From Xiphydria camelus (Eukaryota; Arthropoda; Insecta; Hymenoptera; Xiphydriidae), in NCBI GenBank assembly GCA_963678675.1, contig OY783193.1, forward strand, positions 17,248,427 to 17,312,426: a stretch of 64,000 bases of DNA, read 5' to 3'. Below, piece by piece: positions 33,205 to 43,260 of this stretch. How positions within the stretch are numbered: the first letter of the stretch is position 1; every line of letters starts with the position of its first letter. Position numbers and translations under genes: made by a program. The notes under the pieces were generated by a model. The model searched no databases. It was given only the letters and a program-made list of their open reading frames with translations, and had not been told where the DNA came from.

Positions 33205-33425
33205 TCCGATAGCAAAGCGTGGAATTACACGCTAGCCGCACGCAGTGCTGCCACGTAGTGGCACCACTGTGGTCTCACCGTGGCATGATCGCGTGGCGTA
33301 CACAAATTAAAAGCACCGTGGGTACACAGTGAACGCACCTAGTGGTTCACGGCGTGAAGACACAATGTTTACACTCAGTGCAGTCACCGTGCCTTTTCGA
33401 CGTGCACACTTCGTAAATTTACCGA
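33205..33425. repeat. Single end of a CCC...GGG-type element with CACCGTG subterminal repeats
   Basis: TCCGATAGCAAAGCG is followed by many CACGTAGTG/CACCGTG units. No matching right end is found; it is truncated beside a LINE. Confidence 0.45.
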
Positions 33426-33459
33426 CCATGAATGTCGGTAAATTCACTGTCATCATCAT

Positions 33460-34115
33460 AAAGTTATCAGTCCTAAGACTGGTTTGATACCATTCTCCAT
33501 CTTTTCCTGTCCTCCGCTAGTCTTTTCATTTCCCTGTATTTCGAACAACCTACGTCCTTAATGATTTGCGAAATGTAGTCTAACCGCGGCCTACCTACCT
33601 CTCTCTTTTTTCCCGTTTCTGCTTCTAAGATGTCTCTTAGCAGTCCCTCATGTCTCACTATATGGCCTATCAGCTGATCCCTTCTTTTCTTTATATTTTT
33701 CCAGAGCCGCCGGTTTTCCTCTATTTTCCTCAAGACTTCTTCATTTGTGATTTTCTCGGTCCATTTTACTTTTAGCATTCTTCTATAGCACCACATTTCG
33801 AAGCTGTCTAATTTTTTCCTTTCTACCATTCCTATCGTCCAAGATTCGCACCCATACAAAGCTGTACTCCACACGTATGTTTTGAGAAATTTTTTCCTAC
33901 TCTCTAGGCTGACGTTTTTTGAGCATAGTAGCTTCTTTTTCAGATTAAAAGCCTGTTTTCCCTGCGCTATTCTTTGTTTGACGTCTTTTAGGCTCTTTCC
34001 ATCTGTCGTTATTTGGCTACCTAGATAGCAAAACTGCTGTACTTCTTCTACGCTTTCGTCGCCTATATTTATTCTAGTTTTACTCTTACGTTTTTTCTTA
34101 CTACATACCAGAATT
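33460..34115 (-). pseudogene. 5'-truncated non-LTR retrotransposon, RT C-terminal region
   Basis: The minus frame is open from about 34109 to 33473: EVQQFCYLGSQITTDG, LYGCESWT, LKVKWTEKITNEEV, LIGHIVRHEGLL, EVGRPRLDYI. This is the thumb and C-terminal region of RTE/CR1-like LINE reverse transcriptases. The endonuclease and RT core are lost by 5' truncation, as is usual for LINE copies. Confidence 0.8.
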
Positions 34116-34149
34116 CACAATTCAGAAATTCACTGTATTCACAAAATTT

Positions 34150-34313
34150 TTAACACGTTCGCTGCCGCCGGCTCCGATCGGAGCCAGTCGACACTTTGCG
34201 CCTGTGCCGCCTTCTCCGATCGGAGACACATTGTCGTGCACATTGCATTATTCAGTCTGTTACCGGCACTGAGTGCGATGCAATCAATCTAAAAGTGGTA
34301 GCGAATGTGTTAA
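34150..34313. mobile_element. piggyBac-type MITE, TTAA flanks
   Basis: Ends read TTAACACGTTCGCTGCC and the complement of TTAACACATTCGCTACC. It contains CTCCGATCGGAG palindromes. A partial inverted copy is at 36241-36324. Confidence 0.8.
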
Positions 34314-34683
34314 ATTAGAAAATAACAAAATTGATGTTATAATGATGTTTCAAACAGTGCAAATTGTACTGAATTATTCCATAAATAATGAATGATTAAT
34401 TATCATAAGCGCTACTGTTTTGAAAAAGAAAGTATCAAACTATTTTTAAAAATTTAATGAGATATATATAAACCGGCCTTTACACAATGCAACACTGAGA
34501 TATCTCGGCAAAAATACTTAAATATTTTTGCCGAGATATCTCAGTGTTGCAATGTATAAAGGCCGGTTTTAGCTTACGTTTGACATAGCTCGAAATCGGC
34601 TTTCGGGTTTATCTCATTAGTCACAGTAGTTGCTTTCAGGTATTGATATTATATGTATAACTTAATCGACTTCCACCACAAAG

Positions 34684-34762
34684 AGTCGATGGCGCAATTG
34701 GTAGAATGCGAGAAGCGTTCCGAGTCTCCCAAAGAACGCAGGTTCGAGTCCTGGCCGGGTCG
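34684..34762 (+). repeat. tRNA-like sequence, left arm (SINE or tRNA pseudogene)
   Basis: It has an A-box-like TGGCGCAATTGG and a perfect B-box GGTTCGAGTCC about 45 bp apart. The acceptor strands (AGTCGA and CGGGTCG) do not pair and the anticodon arm is imperfect, so I do not call a functional tRNA. Confidence 0.55.
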
Positions 34763-35163
34763 GGTTTGAGAAAAAAAAACCGACACTACCGTATGTATCA
34801 TGCCAAATTAAACAAGCAGAATTACTGACATTGCCGAAACGTTACCGACGGTCAAGAATTTTATAGTTAGAGTTGGCTTGAGAAGAGTGCGCTGTGTGTG
34901 CTGCGTGAGAGCGAAAAGTGTCAAACGTCTGATTTCGCGATAGCTGTCAATTCGGAAAATCGAAGTATTGAATAATAGACGAAACACTTCGATCTCTTGA
35001 ATTAACAGCTATCGGGAAACCAGACGTTTGACACTTTTCGCTTTCACGCAGCACACACAGCGCACTCTTCTCAAGCCAACTCTAACTATAAAATTCTTGA
35101 CCGTCGGTAAAGTTTCGGCAATGTCGGTATCTCTGCTTGTTTAATTTGAGATGATACATACGC

Positions 35164-35362
35164 CCCGATAGCAAAGTGGCGCCACCGTGACTGCACACTA
35201 CTTTCACGCGGTGCATTCGAGTGCATGCACTGGGGTGTCCATCTGGACGTCCAGCGTGAAGCCACACTGCAGTCACGCAGTGTAAGTACGACGGTAAAAG
35301 TAGAATTTTGCAAAAAAGGGGCGATAAAGTAGGATTTCCCGCCTGCCTTACCCGCCTACTAG
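35164..35362. repeat. End of a CCC...GGG-type element inserted in the palindrome
   Basis: CCCGATAGCAAAGTGG is followed by CACGCAGTG/GTGCAT palindromes. It replaces three bases relative to the left arm. The right terminus is degraded. Confidence 0.5.
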
Positions 35363-35384
35363 AGTGTCGGTTTATTTTTCTCAA

Positions 35385-35467
35385 ACCCGACCCGGCCAGG
35401 ACTCGAACCTGCGATCTTTAGAAGACTGGGAATGCTTCTCGCATTCTACCAATTGCGCCATCGACTC
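35385..35467 (-). repeat. tRNA-like sequence, right arm
   Basis: This is the inverted copy of 34684-34762. The loop region reads CTTCTAA, which would place a UCU anticodon, but the stem does not pair well. The A- and B-boxes are conserved. Confidence 0.55.
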
Positions 35468-35689
35468 TTTGTGGTGGAAGTCGACTAAGAGAGTTATACA
35501 TATAATATCAATACCTGAAAGCAACTACTGTGACTAGTGAGATAAACCTGAAAGCCGATTTCGTGCTATGTCAAACGTAAGCTAAAATCGGCCTTTATAC
35601 AATGCAACACTGAGATATCTCGGCAAAAATATTTAAATATTTTTGCCGAGATATCTCAGTGTTGCATTGTGTAAAGGCCGGTTTATATA

Positions 35690-36087
35690 CAGGGTGTTAT
35701 GCAGGTCGATGCAAACCTTATATGAGCTGATAGAATACCTCATTTAGAACCTATTTAGCCACAGTTACCTTAGTACAAACTCTGATAGTTTTCGAGCTAT
35801 TCGCCAATGAAAGCATGAAGATAATAACTCTTACATTCATTTTTTCAGTTTGAATTCTTGCTCTAATCTGTATTTTTCTATTTAATATGGTAAGGATTGT
35901 CTAAAAACGAAGTAGAGATTAATAACATCATTTTAACACATTGAAAACGGGTGATAACATTATCACTTTTTTGCGAATAGCTCAAAAATTATCAGACTTT
36001 GTACTAAGGTAACTGTGGATAAATAGGTTCTAAATGAGGTATTCTATCAGCTCATATAAGGTTTGCATCGACCTGCATAACACCCTG
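35690..36087. mobile_element. Palindromic CAGGGTG MITE, TA flanks
   Basis: Ends read CAGGGTGTTATGCAGGTCG, with TA at 35688-35689 and 36088-36089. The left arm of the large palindrome lacks it, giving an empty site. Confidence 0.88.
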
Positions 36088-36324
36088 TATATCTCATTAA
36101 ATTTTTAAAAATAGTTTGATACTTTCTTTTTCAAAACAGTAGCGATTATGATAATTAATCATTCATTATTTATGGAATAATTCAGTACAATTTGCACTGT
36201 TTGGAACATCATTATAATATCAATTTTGTTATTTTCTAATTTAACACATTCGCTGCCATTTTTAGATTGATTGCATCGCACTCAGTGCCGGTAACAGACT
36301 AAATAATGTAATATGCACGACAAT

Positions 36325-36485
36325 CCCAGATAGCAAAATGTAGTCACAATGCACGCACTGTGAGTGCACGCGTGCGCTTCAAGTCGCACGCGTGCGACCC
36401 ATCTGGCCTTACAGATGTGCGCGCATATGCATCGCATTTGTACCGCACGCGTGCTACTTGAACGCATGAGCGGAAATGTCGCGGA
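36325..36485. repeat. Single end of a CCC...GGG-type element, subterminal GCACGCGTGC repeats
   Basis: CCCAGATAGCAAAATG is followed by at least four GCACGCGTGC-like palindromes. It interrupts the TTAA MITE copy at 36241-36324. No right end was found. Confidence 0.55.
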
Positions 36486-36690
36486 AATTCAACACCGTTA
36501 GAAAATTAATATGGATTCTCTACGTAAATGTTTACAATAAATGACACAATTTTTATGAGTAAATCCGTTATTCATTTATTATTATAATATAATACATAGT
36601 TATAAATGACAAATAGTTATACATGACATAGTTATACATGACAATATATTTTGAGAAGTACATTTTGAGAGTTACGTTGTTATCAGTCTG

Positions 36691-36993
36691 TTAAGTAAGA
36701 GCGCATACGGCGTTATACATAAAAAAACTTATTCGACAGTGTTTTTTCCACATACATACGTTTGACATGTTCCAAGGCAATACGCAATTATATTAATAAT
36801 GAGTCCAATCACCACCGTCGATAATCGCTTGGCATCTCCGAGGCATACTATCCATCAAGTTTTCGATGGTGGTGATTGGACTCATTATTAACTGTAATTG
36901 CGCAATGCGTTGGAATATGTAAAACTTATGTATATGGAAAAAACATTGTTGAATACATTTTTTATGAATAACGCCGTACACGCTCTTACTTAA
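36691..36993. mobile_element. Foldback MITE with TTAA flanks carrying a Tc1-like C-terminal scrap
   Basis: TTAAGTAAGAGCG and ATAACGCCGT face each other at both ends. A minus-strand frame inside reads MDSMPRRCQAIIDGGDWTHY, like the C-terminus of Tc1-like transposases. Confidence 0.6.
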
Positions 36994-37383
36994 CCCTTAC
37001 TTGCCACACTTCTATAGAATCACGTACTTGCCACACTGGGGTTGATTTACACCCCAGCGAGAAAAATTGTTATAACAAACAAATTATTGCATATTTGGAC
37101 TTGAAAATTGTATCAGCTCTTCTTAAGAGCGTGCTTTAAAAGGCAGTGGAACTTGTATAGCCAGAACTTAGTTAAGTATGCGAAAAAAATCAAATATTAA
37201 AGTTACACGGTCTTTTAAAGTACACTCTTAAGATGAGCTGGTAAAATTTTCAAGTACACAAATATGCTATAATTTATTTATTATAACAATTCTTCTCGCT
37301 GAAGTGTAAATCAACCCCAGTGTGGCAAGTACGAATTCTACCATGGGGTGGTTTCGAACCCCAGTGTGGCAAGTAAGGGTTAA
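36990..37383. mobile_element. piggyBac-type MITE sharing a TTAA with its neighbour
   Basis: Ends read TTAACCCTTACTTGCCACAC. Inner GGGGTTGATTTACACCCC and its inverse lie near each end. It inserted next to, or into, the Tc1-like gene. Confidence 0.85.
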
Positions 37384-37797
37384 CAGATCTATCTGCTGGA
37401 AAATCAAATTTTGCCGGCCCTTCTAGAAGTCGCTGAAGATCAACCAGTCATATTCCAGCATGACGGTGTACCAGCGCATTCAAGCAGAATGGTGACTCAG
37501 CTATTGAATGACGTTTTCGGCGCACGTTGGATCGGCTTGAGAGCACCCAGGGAGTGGTCACCTAGATCTCCGGATCTGATTCCCCTCGACTTCTTCTTGT
37601 GGGGTTACTTGAAGATGAAGGTTTTCGACGAGCGGCGGCCGATTCCAAATATCGAAGACCGTAAAGCACGCATCAGAGAAGAGTGCGCTGCGATACCTGC
37701 AGATATGTTGGCAACACACAGCGGAACCTTCTGCTACGTGTGCGAATGCAGTGCCGACAAGAAAATAGAAAAAGGTCATATGGAATACTTGAGATAA
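37384..37797 (+). pseudogene. Tc1/mariner-superfamily transposase, C-terminal part
   Basis: The frame reads YLLENQILPALLEV, VIFQHDGVPAHSS (second catalytic Asp), WSPRSPDLIPLDFFLWGYLK (third Asp), and ends HMEYLR at the stop. Spacing between these Asp residues is about 36. The N-terminal helix-turn-helix domains and first Asp are missing because TTAA MITEs adjoin at 37383. Confidence 0.8.
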
Positions 37798-38658
37798 TCA
37801 TACGGTTTCCACGGCAACAATGGCCGACTGCCTTTGAAGCCGCAACAAGAACATTCGGCTTTCCGAGTCACAGTGAGAACGGTAGGGTGGGAGATGAAGT
37901 TACATGGAATTTTCGTAAAACCTTACAAATTCATGAAAAGGTCATACGAAATTCATGTAACGTGTCAATTGGCCTCCACGTGGCATCTCCTGGTAATACT
38001 CCATACTGGAGTAGCTAACAATTGACAGTAAATCGTTAAAATGAACCCATTACTTTAACGTTACAACACCAAGTAAATGTTCGGATGTAACTCCTATCCT
38101 ATCCTGAGGAAAATTAGTCGATGGACATCAGACGCGGAAATCTACGTACTCACAGCAGCAATAATCGGGTGGGACGTTGGAAGTTCGAGCGAGACGCATA
38201 ATTAATACGATTCATGAAACTCTTGTAATGCTGACCCTTTTCTTTTATTCGCAAACTCTATTTAATGCATGCCGCGATGAGTATTAATGAAATATCTTTG
38301 ATAAAATAATGATAGAATTAAATGCTTTTACAATTATTGCATCATTAAAGATACGATTAAACTCATTATTAACACTGTCGACCTTATCATCGGAAGTTGT
38401 CTTGATCAATCGACGGGACAGTAATATCAAGTATCAATATATTTAATGTTTCCTCAGAAATAGCGTCCGACTTGGCAGCTGGAGTGCTTGTCAGGATTTT
38501 AACTTCGTTAATCGATGAAATAGTAATTCCAATTCAAATTCCAGAGATGTAATTTCGTCACTGTATCATATAAAATAGTCAGTTTTAAATTATCCTTCAC
38601 GTCTTCTAATTATTGCAGACAGTGTGTTAGCAAAATGAAGGAATTGAGAATTACATAC
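37798..38658. other. No gene recognised
   Basis: 3' flank of the Tc1-like fragment followed by AT-rich DNA. No terminal repeats were found. Confidence 0.4.
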
Positions 38659-39181
38659 CTGATATTAGAGTATTTTTAGAAATCGCTTTCTTCGCTTGTT
38701 CGCTGTTAGGTGTGCATGCCTTGTGAGCTCTTAACATCGTATCAACTGGCCTTAGCTTTACCAAATCTATTACGTGATTGTCGATCTCCTGCGCTATCGG
38801 CGGAGGCTGTAGGGAATTTGTGATCACGTATTCTCTTGGTCACGTTCTGATATTTACGTATTAAATGTCTAAAAAAAATATCAGCAATCAAGGCGTTTAA
38901 TGCCATCAGATAACAGCCTTTATCCTCTCGAAACCAACCTCATGTTGCGTGTAGGTAAATTTCCTTCATTCGATCATCCAATTTCCTCTTCGTTGATTTG
39001 TTTTCTTAGCTCCGGACCTACTCCCATCTTCCCCACATGTCGGGTTTTCGTTCTCGTCTTCACTTTCTGCGTGCTCCTCTTCCAACTCCACTTTGTACTG
39101 TATCGGGCTAGCGTACTCCAAACCGTCGTCTAAACTTTCCCAATTTAAGAAACCACCCTCTAAGGTGCTATTTTCTGCGTG
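38659..39181 (-). other. Two candidate exons of an unrecognised gene
   Basis: The right candidate (39181-38966) begins after a CACGCAG acceptor and reads LEYASPIQYKVELEEEHAES with an acidic stretch, ending at a stop. The left candidate (about 38830-38659) reads IAQEIDNHVIDLVKLRPVDT and ends at a good donor (CAG then GTATGT). Residue composition looks coding, but I recognise no family, and the two may not be joined. A transposon origin is as likely as a host gene. Confidence 0.3.
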
Positions 39182-39589
39182 AATTTAATTTACTGATTAG
39201 CCGACTTTGGCATGGAATAAAATTAATTTTTACTCATTTAAATACTCTAAATCATCTCGAAACAAGACTAAACGCTTTGATCGTGTTACGTACTGTAATT
39301 AGGATAACGCCTGATGCAATACTTCCGGCTCTTCTTGCTGCTACTGAGCATTACCCGAAGAATCCGACGAGAGGTCCCTATGACTTGGAGGATTTCTTCT
39401 TTCCTCGTTGACGGTTGACATTCTCGTTTTTCAGGTTCGGTAAGCGCGAAAGACAAGCAATTGGCAATCATAATAGCCCTGTTCCTTCAGAAAGATTCGG
39501 GGATTTCACCGAAGAAACCCGAATGATTATTTCTTATCACTACTATAAAATTACTCAACATTATTCAAATACTCACGATTTTAGGGTTA

Positions 39590-39705
39590 CACGAAAAGCT
39601 TTGATCTCCCGAATTGACAGCTATCGGGAAATCAGACGTTTGACACTTTTCACTTTTATTCGGCGCACTCTGTTGAATCCAACTCTAACTGTCACTGCCG
39701 AAGTC
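39590..39705 (-). repeat. Dispersed repeat shared with 34862-35100 and 62905-63015
   Basis: GATCTCCCGAATTGACAGC, AAATCAGACGTTTGACAC and GCGCACTCT appear in the same order at all sites. Confidence 0.7.
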
Positions 39706-39739
39706 AAATTTCAGGTCACAGTGCCCCTGTTGCGCTTCC

Positions 39740-40303
39740 CGTCAGACATACGGTAGAAAACGGAAACGTGAAGAACAGTTGAGAGCTGGGCGAGTGGAAT
39801 CACGAAAGGCTGCTCGAACTAGTACCGAGCGATCACAAGATTGGAGAGCACGTATGGCTAATTCTGCTCTGGATTCTGTGCCATCCACAAGTCGATCAAC
39901 TCAGGTTCCACAAATCGTAAGCCACGCTACGTTAAGACCTCCAGTGTTAGGATTTAATATAGGACCGTCGACATCGACGGCCATTATCAGGAATTCCGTA
40001 GAAAATCCAAGTGAAGAAATTAATAATGATTACGTGGATTATTCTAAACACACTAAAGCCCACGCTGAGTTCAATAAGAAGTTCCTCGATACTAACTTCG
40101 GCGCAGTGTGCAGCGTATGTGATCGACTATGGTATGACACAAACATAAGAGCACCACCGCTATGTTCAAAGGATATCCTTGCAGTCGATTTTCCTGAAAT
40201 AAACTTCAAAACAGCCCTCGTTTGTAGTACTTGCGACGCCTCCCTTCCTAAAAAGAAAAAAACACAAAACGAGTCTGCTAGTACTCGAGACACTGATGTG
40301 TAA
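39740..40303 (+). pseudogene. Helitron protein N-terminal region
   Basis: The open frame has no ATG at its start. It reads RKRKREEQL, ARTSTERSQDWRARM, FNKKFLDTNFGAVCSVCDRL and ALVCSTCDASL. The CxxCDRLW motif after a basic N-terminus is characteristic of insect Helitron proteins, just before the Helitron_like_N domain. The last codons run into the palindrome at 40265, where the natural gene is lost. Rep and helicase parts are absent. Confidence 0.65.
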
Positions 40304-40707
40304 ACATCTAGTGAGCGAGATTTGATAGCTAAAATAAATCGGCTTATGATAGCTAAAAAAAATAAATAAGTGAGTCGGAGTAGAGCCGATCGACGAGGAG
40401 TTACTCCAACTCACTTACTGTACATGGCGAACACCACTTCCATACAACATTGTTCTGCCAGATGTTTACACATCAATTACAAGTTAGAATGACTAATTGA
40501 TGTGTAAATATCTGGCAGAACAATGTTGTATGGAAGTGGTGTTCGCCATGTAAGTAAGTGAGTTGGAGTAACTCCTCGTCGATCGGCTCTACTCCGACTC
40601 ACTTATTTATTTTTTTTAGCTATCATAAGCCGATTTATTTTAGCTATCAAATCTCGCTCACTAGATGTTTACACATCAGTGTCTCGAGTACTAGCAGACT
40701 CGTTTTG
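40265..40707. repeat. Palindrome with coding sequence in its arms
   Basis: The arms pair from AAAACGAGTCTGCTAGTACT at 40265 to its complement ending 40707, centre near 40483. The inner part, from TGATGTGTAAACATCTAG, looks like a MITE. The outer 30 bp belong to the Tigger-like gene on the right but also end the Helitron-like frame on the left. Confidence 0.8.
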
Positions 40708-41106
40708 TTTTCAGTTTCTTTATTTCTATTTTCCTTATTTCCAATAAAATCTTCTTGATTAACAGCGCCATCTTCAATAAAAGTCTCTAATTTCTCATGA
40801 ATTGCAAAGTCGTGTTCACGGAAAGTTTCCCTATTAAAGGGCATGATCCCACATTTTCGAAAACCATTTATAGAAATTTCCATAGATGCTGCCCTTAAAT
40901 ATGCTTTACAAAACAAACGTGCAATCTGGTACGTAATGTCCATTGGCGTTCATACACAGAACAACTGTAACAAGAGAACCCCTCTCTGACGTCGTCAATG
41001 CTCCCACCTGTTTTTTCCCTTTTAAACTTATTAATTTAGTGTGCTTGTGTTGAATGGCGGTTATGCCAGTTTCATTGACATTGTAAATCCTGGATGGGTT
41101 GAATTT
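40681..41106 (-). pseudogene. Tigger/pogo-like transposase, central region with internal deletion
   Basis: The minus frame from 41106 reads FNPSRIYNVNETGITAIQ (first catalytic Asp position, here NETG for DETG), KGKKQVGALTTSERGSLV and NANGHYVP. It then shifts to AYLRAASMEISINGFRKCGI and PFNRETF. The second and third catalytic residues lie in the deleted stretch. The C-terminal continuation is at 32597-32059 and the N-terminal part at 43260-43090. Upstream, the Hel-1 fragment starts at 41107. Confidence 0.78.
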
Positions 41107-41235
41107 TGAAGTGAAACTTCTTTGCTGAGGGTACCTAAATCGCGCGCGTGATGGAATTTTCCGTAACGAAACCCACACACTCCACCGCTCTCGACCGTGC
41201 CTCACTCATACAGCACTCTCGACCCTGCCCTGTTT
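41107..41235 (+). repeat. Hel-1 start fragment (copy C)
   Basis: TGAAGTGAAACTTCTTTGC through CTCTCGACCCTGCCC matches copy A. It is followed by a Y-family element and then the 24-bp end GGCGGCCACACGTTTTG at 41577, as though Y replaced the interior. Confidence 0.7.
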
Positions 41236-41577
41236 AGGCAAGTATACATCTGCAAGTCGAGCGTGAGCCGAGCGGACCCCGAACCGCTCATGAGCCACTC
41301 GTTGAAATAGACTGACGCACAAAGGGAAAAGATCTCGGTCCCCTCTGAACTATTTGAGACTAACGCTTATTCGAAGGATCTCTGTTGAAAAACAGATACT
41401 GTGACTTGACTCCTCGCAATCCAGACATGTAGACAGGGCGACGTGTGAAAAAATACTTAAACCTAATATCTTCAGATAATAATAAATTAGTTTATTGAAG
41501 AGGTGACAAGGATTGATTTTTGTAATAACTTTCCTCAAATATACCAACATTAAAAAAGTAGACGATAGAGCCTGTTT
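41236..41577 (-). repeat. Y-family element, uninterrupted copy
   Basis: In the minus sense it is colinear with 20462-20669 plus 23232-23365, so it is the empty site of the 20670-23231 insertion. Confidence 0.75.
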
Positions 41578-41599
41578 GGCGGCCACACGTTTTGTTTTT

Positions 41600-43080
41600 T
41601 ATTTTTGTTAGTTGAGGTTCCAGGATATCATAAAACTCATTGGAGGCTACCTTGCTTCTGGCAAGGTTCCCCCCGTGCACCTTCTGGCGGAATGCCTCAG
41701 AAGAGTGTACGAGAGGATTCGTGTCCTACGGGAATATGGAGATGAGGCTCCCGAGTTGAAGCGGGATGTCGTTAAGGCGGCAAAGGTTCTAACGAGGGTG
41801 CAGTGGCAGATTTTGCTACAGGGCAACAACTTGGCAGGGATTAGGGTGCGTAATGCCATCCTCTCCGTCTTCGATAGGTGGCTTGACAGAAAGCCCGGTT
41901 GCTTGGGTTTTCATCTCACGCAACTTATTGGAGGGCATGGGTGCTTTGGGGAGTTCCTCTTTAAGATTAAGAGGGAGCGATCTCCCTGATGTCACCACTG
42001 CGAGATGTTCGACTCAGCCGAGCACACTCTACGGGAGTGTGTGGCCTGGGAGGCGGAGAGGATGGTGTTACGTGAGGTCATCGGTGTAGGCGTTAACCTT
42101 ACTTGGATGTCCATGCTCCCACGCATGCTGGAGGAAAAAGAGGTCTGGGCTGCTGTGGCTCGGTTCGCCAAAGCGGTTCTGACCCGTAAAGAAGAGGCGA
42201 AGAGAACGAGAGAACGAGAGGGATGAAATCAGTAAGTCCCCCCCTCGTTGCTTGTAAATGCTGGGGCGTCTGTTGCTGTTTGCGGTGAACTGTGTATGTG
42301 GCTTTGTGCCACCACTCCATTGGGAGTGCCCCCAATCATCGAAGGACACCCAGCAAGGCGCGAACTGGTAGGCAGTCGGCCGTTTTTGAATGTTTCTGTG
42401 GTATGAATGGTAGAGTAGTGTATGAATGGTTTAGTATGTTTGTTATAAATGAGGGTACGCTGGTAAGGGATGTTGGTGGGTTGTCCCAACATTCGCGATC
42501 TCAGCGTCGGGATGTGAGATGTGTGTGGCACCGGAGGGACTGGTTAGTGGGGTAACCCACCACTCCGCTGGGACTGTTCCAGTTCTTTTCGGCTGGTGCA
42601 AGCCACCACTCTGCATGTGCGAGTCGAGGGTGTATGATTGGTTTCTTCGGAGGAATTGGTTATCGTGTCAGCCTGTGGGCCGTGAGTTGTGCTGCCCTCA
42701 CGTCTCCTGCACTAGCTCGATCCTCCTCCCTTTTGCTTGGGTCTGAAGTGGCAGTCTTTTGTACCGTCTTCCGGAAGAGAGGTAGTAGGCACTCTTAAGT
42801 GTCATGGCAGAGGTCGCTGGCACTATATGTATGCGAGAACGAGGAAGCGACTGAGTTCACACCCGGAGAGCTCTCTGCAGACGGGTTCTAGTTGGTCGAT
42901 CCCAGGGGCTCTTTCCACCATGGGTGGTGAGGATGGAGGTTTAGGTTTAGTGGGTAGGAGGACTCCCGTATTGCACTCGCAGGCGAAACATACTGCGGCG
43001 GGATGTCCTCGAGTCCCACACTGCCCGGGTTAGTGCCGAACCCGGGCGTGCGTAAAAAGCATTCCCCCTCCTTTAAAAAA
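41600..43080 (+). pseudogene. R1-like LINE, 5'-truncated, with 3' UTR
   Basis: The frame 41612-42226 reads LQGNNLAGIRVRN and HLTQLIGGHGCFGEFLFKI, has an in-frame TGA at 41987-41989, then CHHCEMFDSAEHTLRECVAW. The last part is the C-terminal CCHC-type finger of R1/Jockey-group LINEs. A long 3' UTR runs to an A-rich end near 43070-43080. The RT core is missing. No rDNA flank is seen. Confidence 0.78.
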
Positions 43081-43082
43081 AA

Positions 43083-43260
43083 GGATATAAAACGGTCAGA
43101 TTTTCTAATTGATAAGCTAATTAATAAGCTAAACGACGAATGTCAGACGAAGTTAAGCCATAAAATCTATCTCCATTTCTAGGCAATGTTTGACTAATTC
43201 TGTTTCTAATGCTTTAGATAGGGGAGGCGGGGGGAATACCACCCACCTAAGACAAAAATG
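43083..43260 (-). pseudogene. Tigger/pogo-like transposase, N-terminal helix-turn-helix piece
   Basis: The minus frames read LSKALETELVKHCLEMEIDF, then with a one-base shift YGLTSSDIRRLAY, one stop, and LAYQLENL. ELVxxxLxME...GLTxxDIRRLAY matches the N-terminal DNA-binding region of Tigger-like proteins. It is separated from the catalytic part by the LINE and Hel-1 fragments. Confidence 0.6.

Larger units (their letters stand above)
34314..36240. repeat. Large interrupted palindrome with tRNA-like arms
   Basis: 34314-34960 is mirrored by about 34980-36240 once the insertions 35163-35365 and 35690-36087 are set aside. It includes a 98-bp hairpin (CCGGCCTTTACACAATGC) in each arm (34470, 35590), tRNA-like sequences, and a repeat (GTTGGCTTGAGAAGAGTGCG) at the centre that recurs at 39590 and 62905. 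Confidence 0.75.

Noticed and set aside
34019..34036. CTAGATAGCAAAACTGC looks like the CCCAGATAGCA terminus of the CCC...GGG group
   Set aside because: It lies within the open LINE reading frame (FCYLGSQ) and lacks the CCC start and subterminal repeats.
34684..35467. Functional tRNA-Arg(UCU) genes
   Set aside because: A- and B-boxes are present but acceptor and anticodon stems do not pair, and no T-run terminator follows.
41600..43080. Site-specific R1 insertion marking an rDNA locus
   Set aside because: The flanks are Hel-1 and Tigger-like sequences; no rRNA sequence is present.
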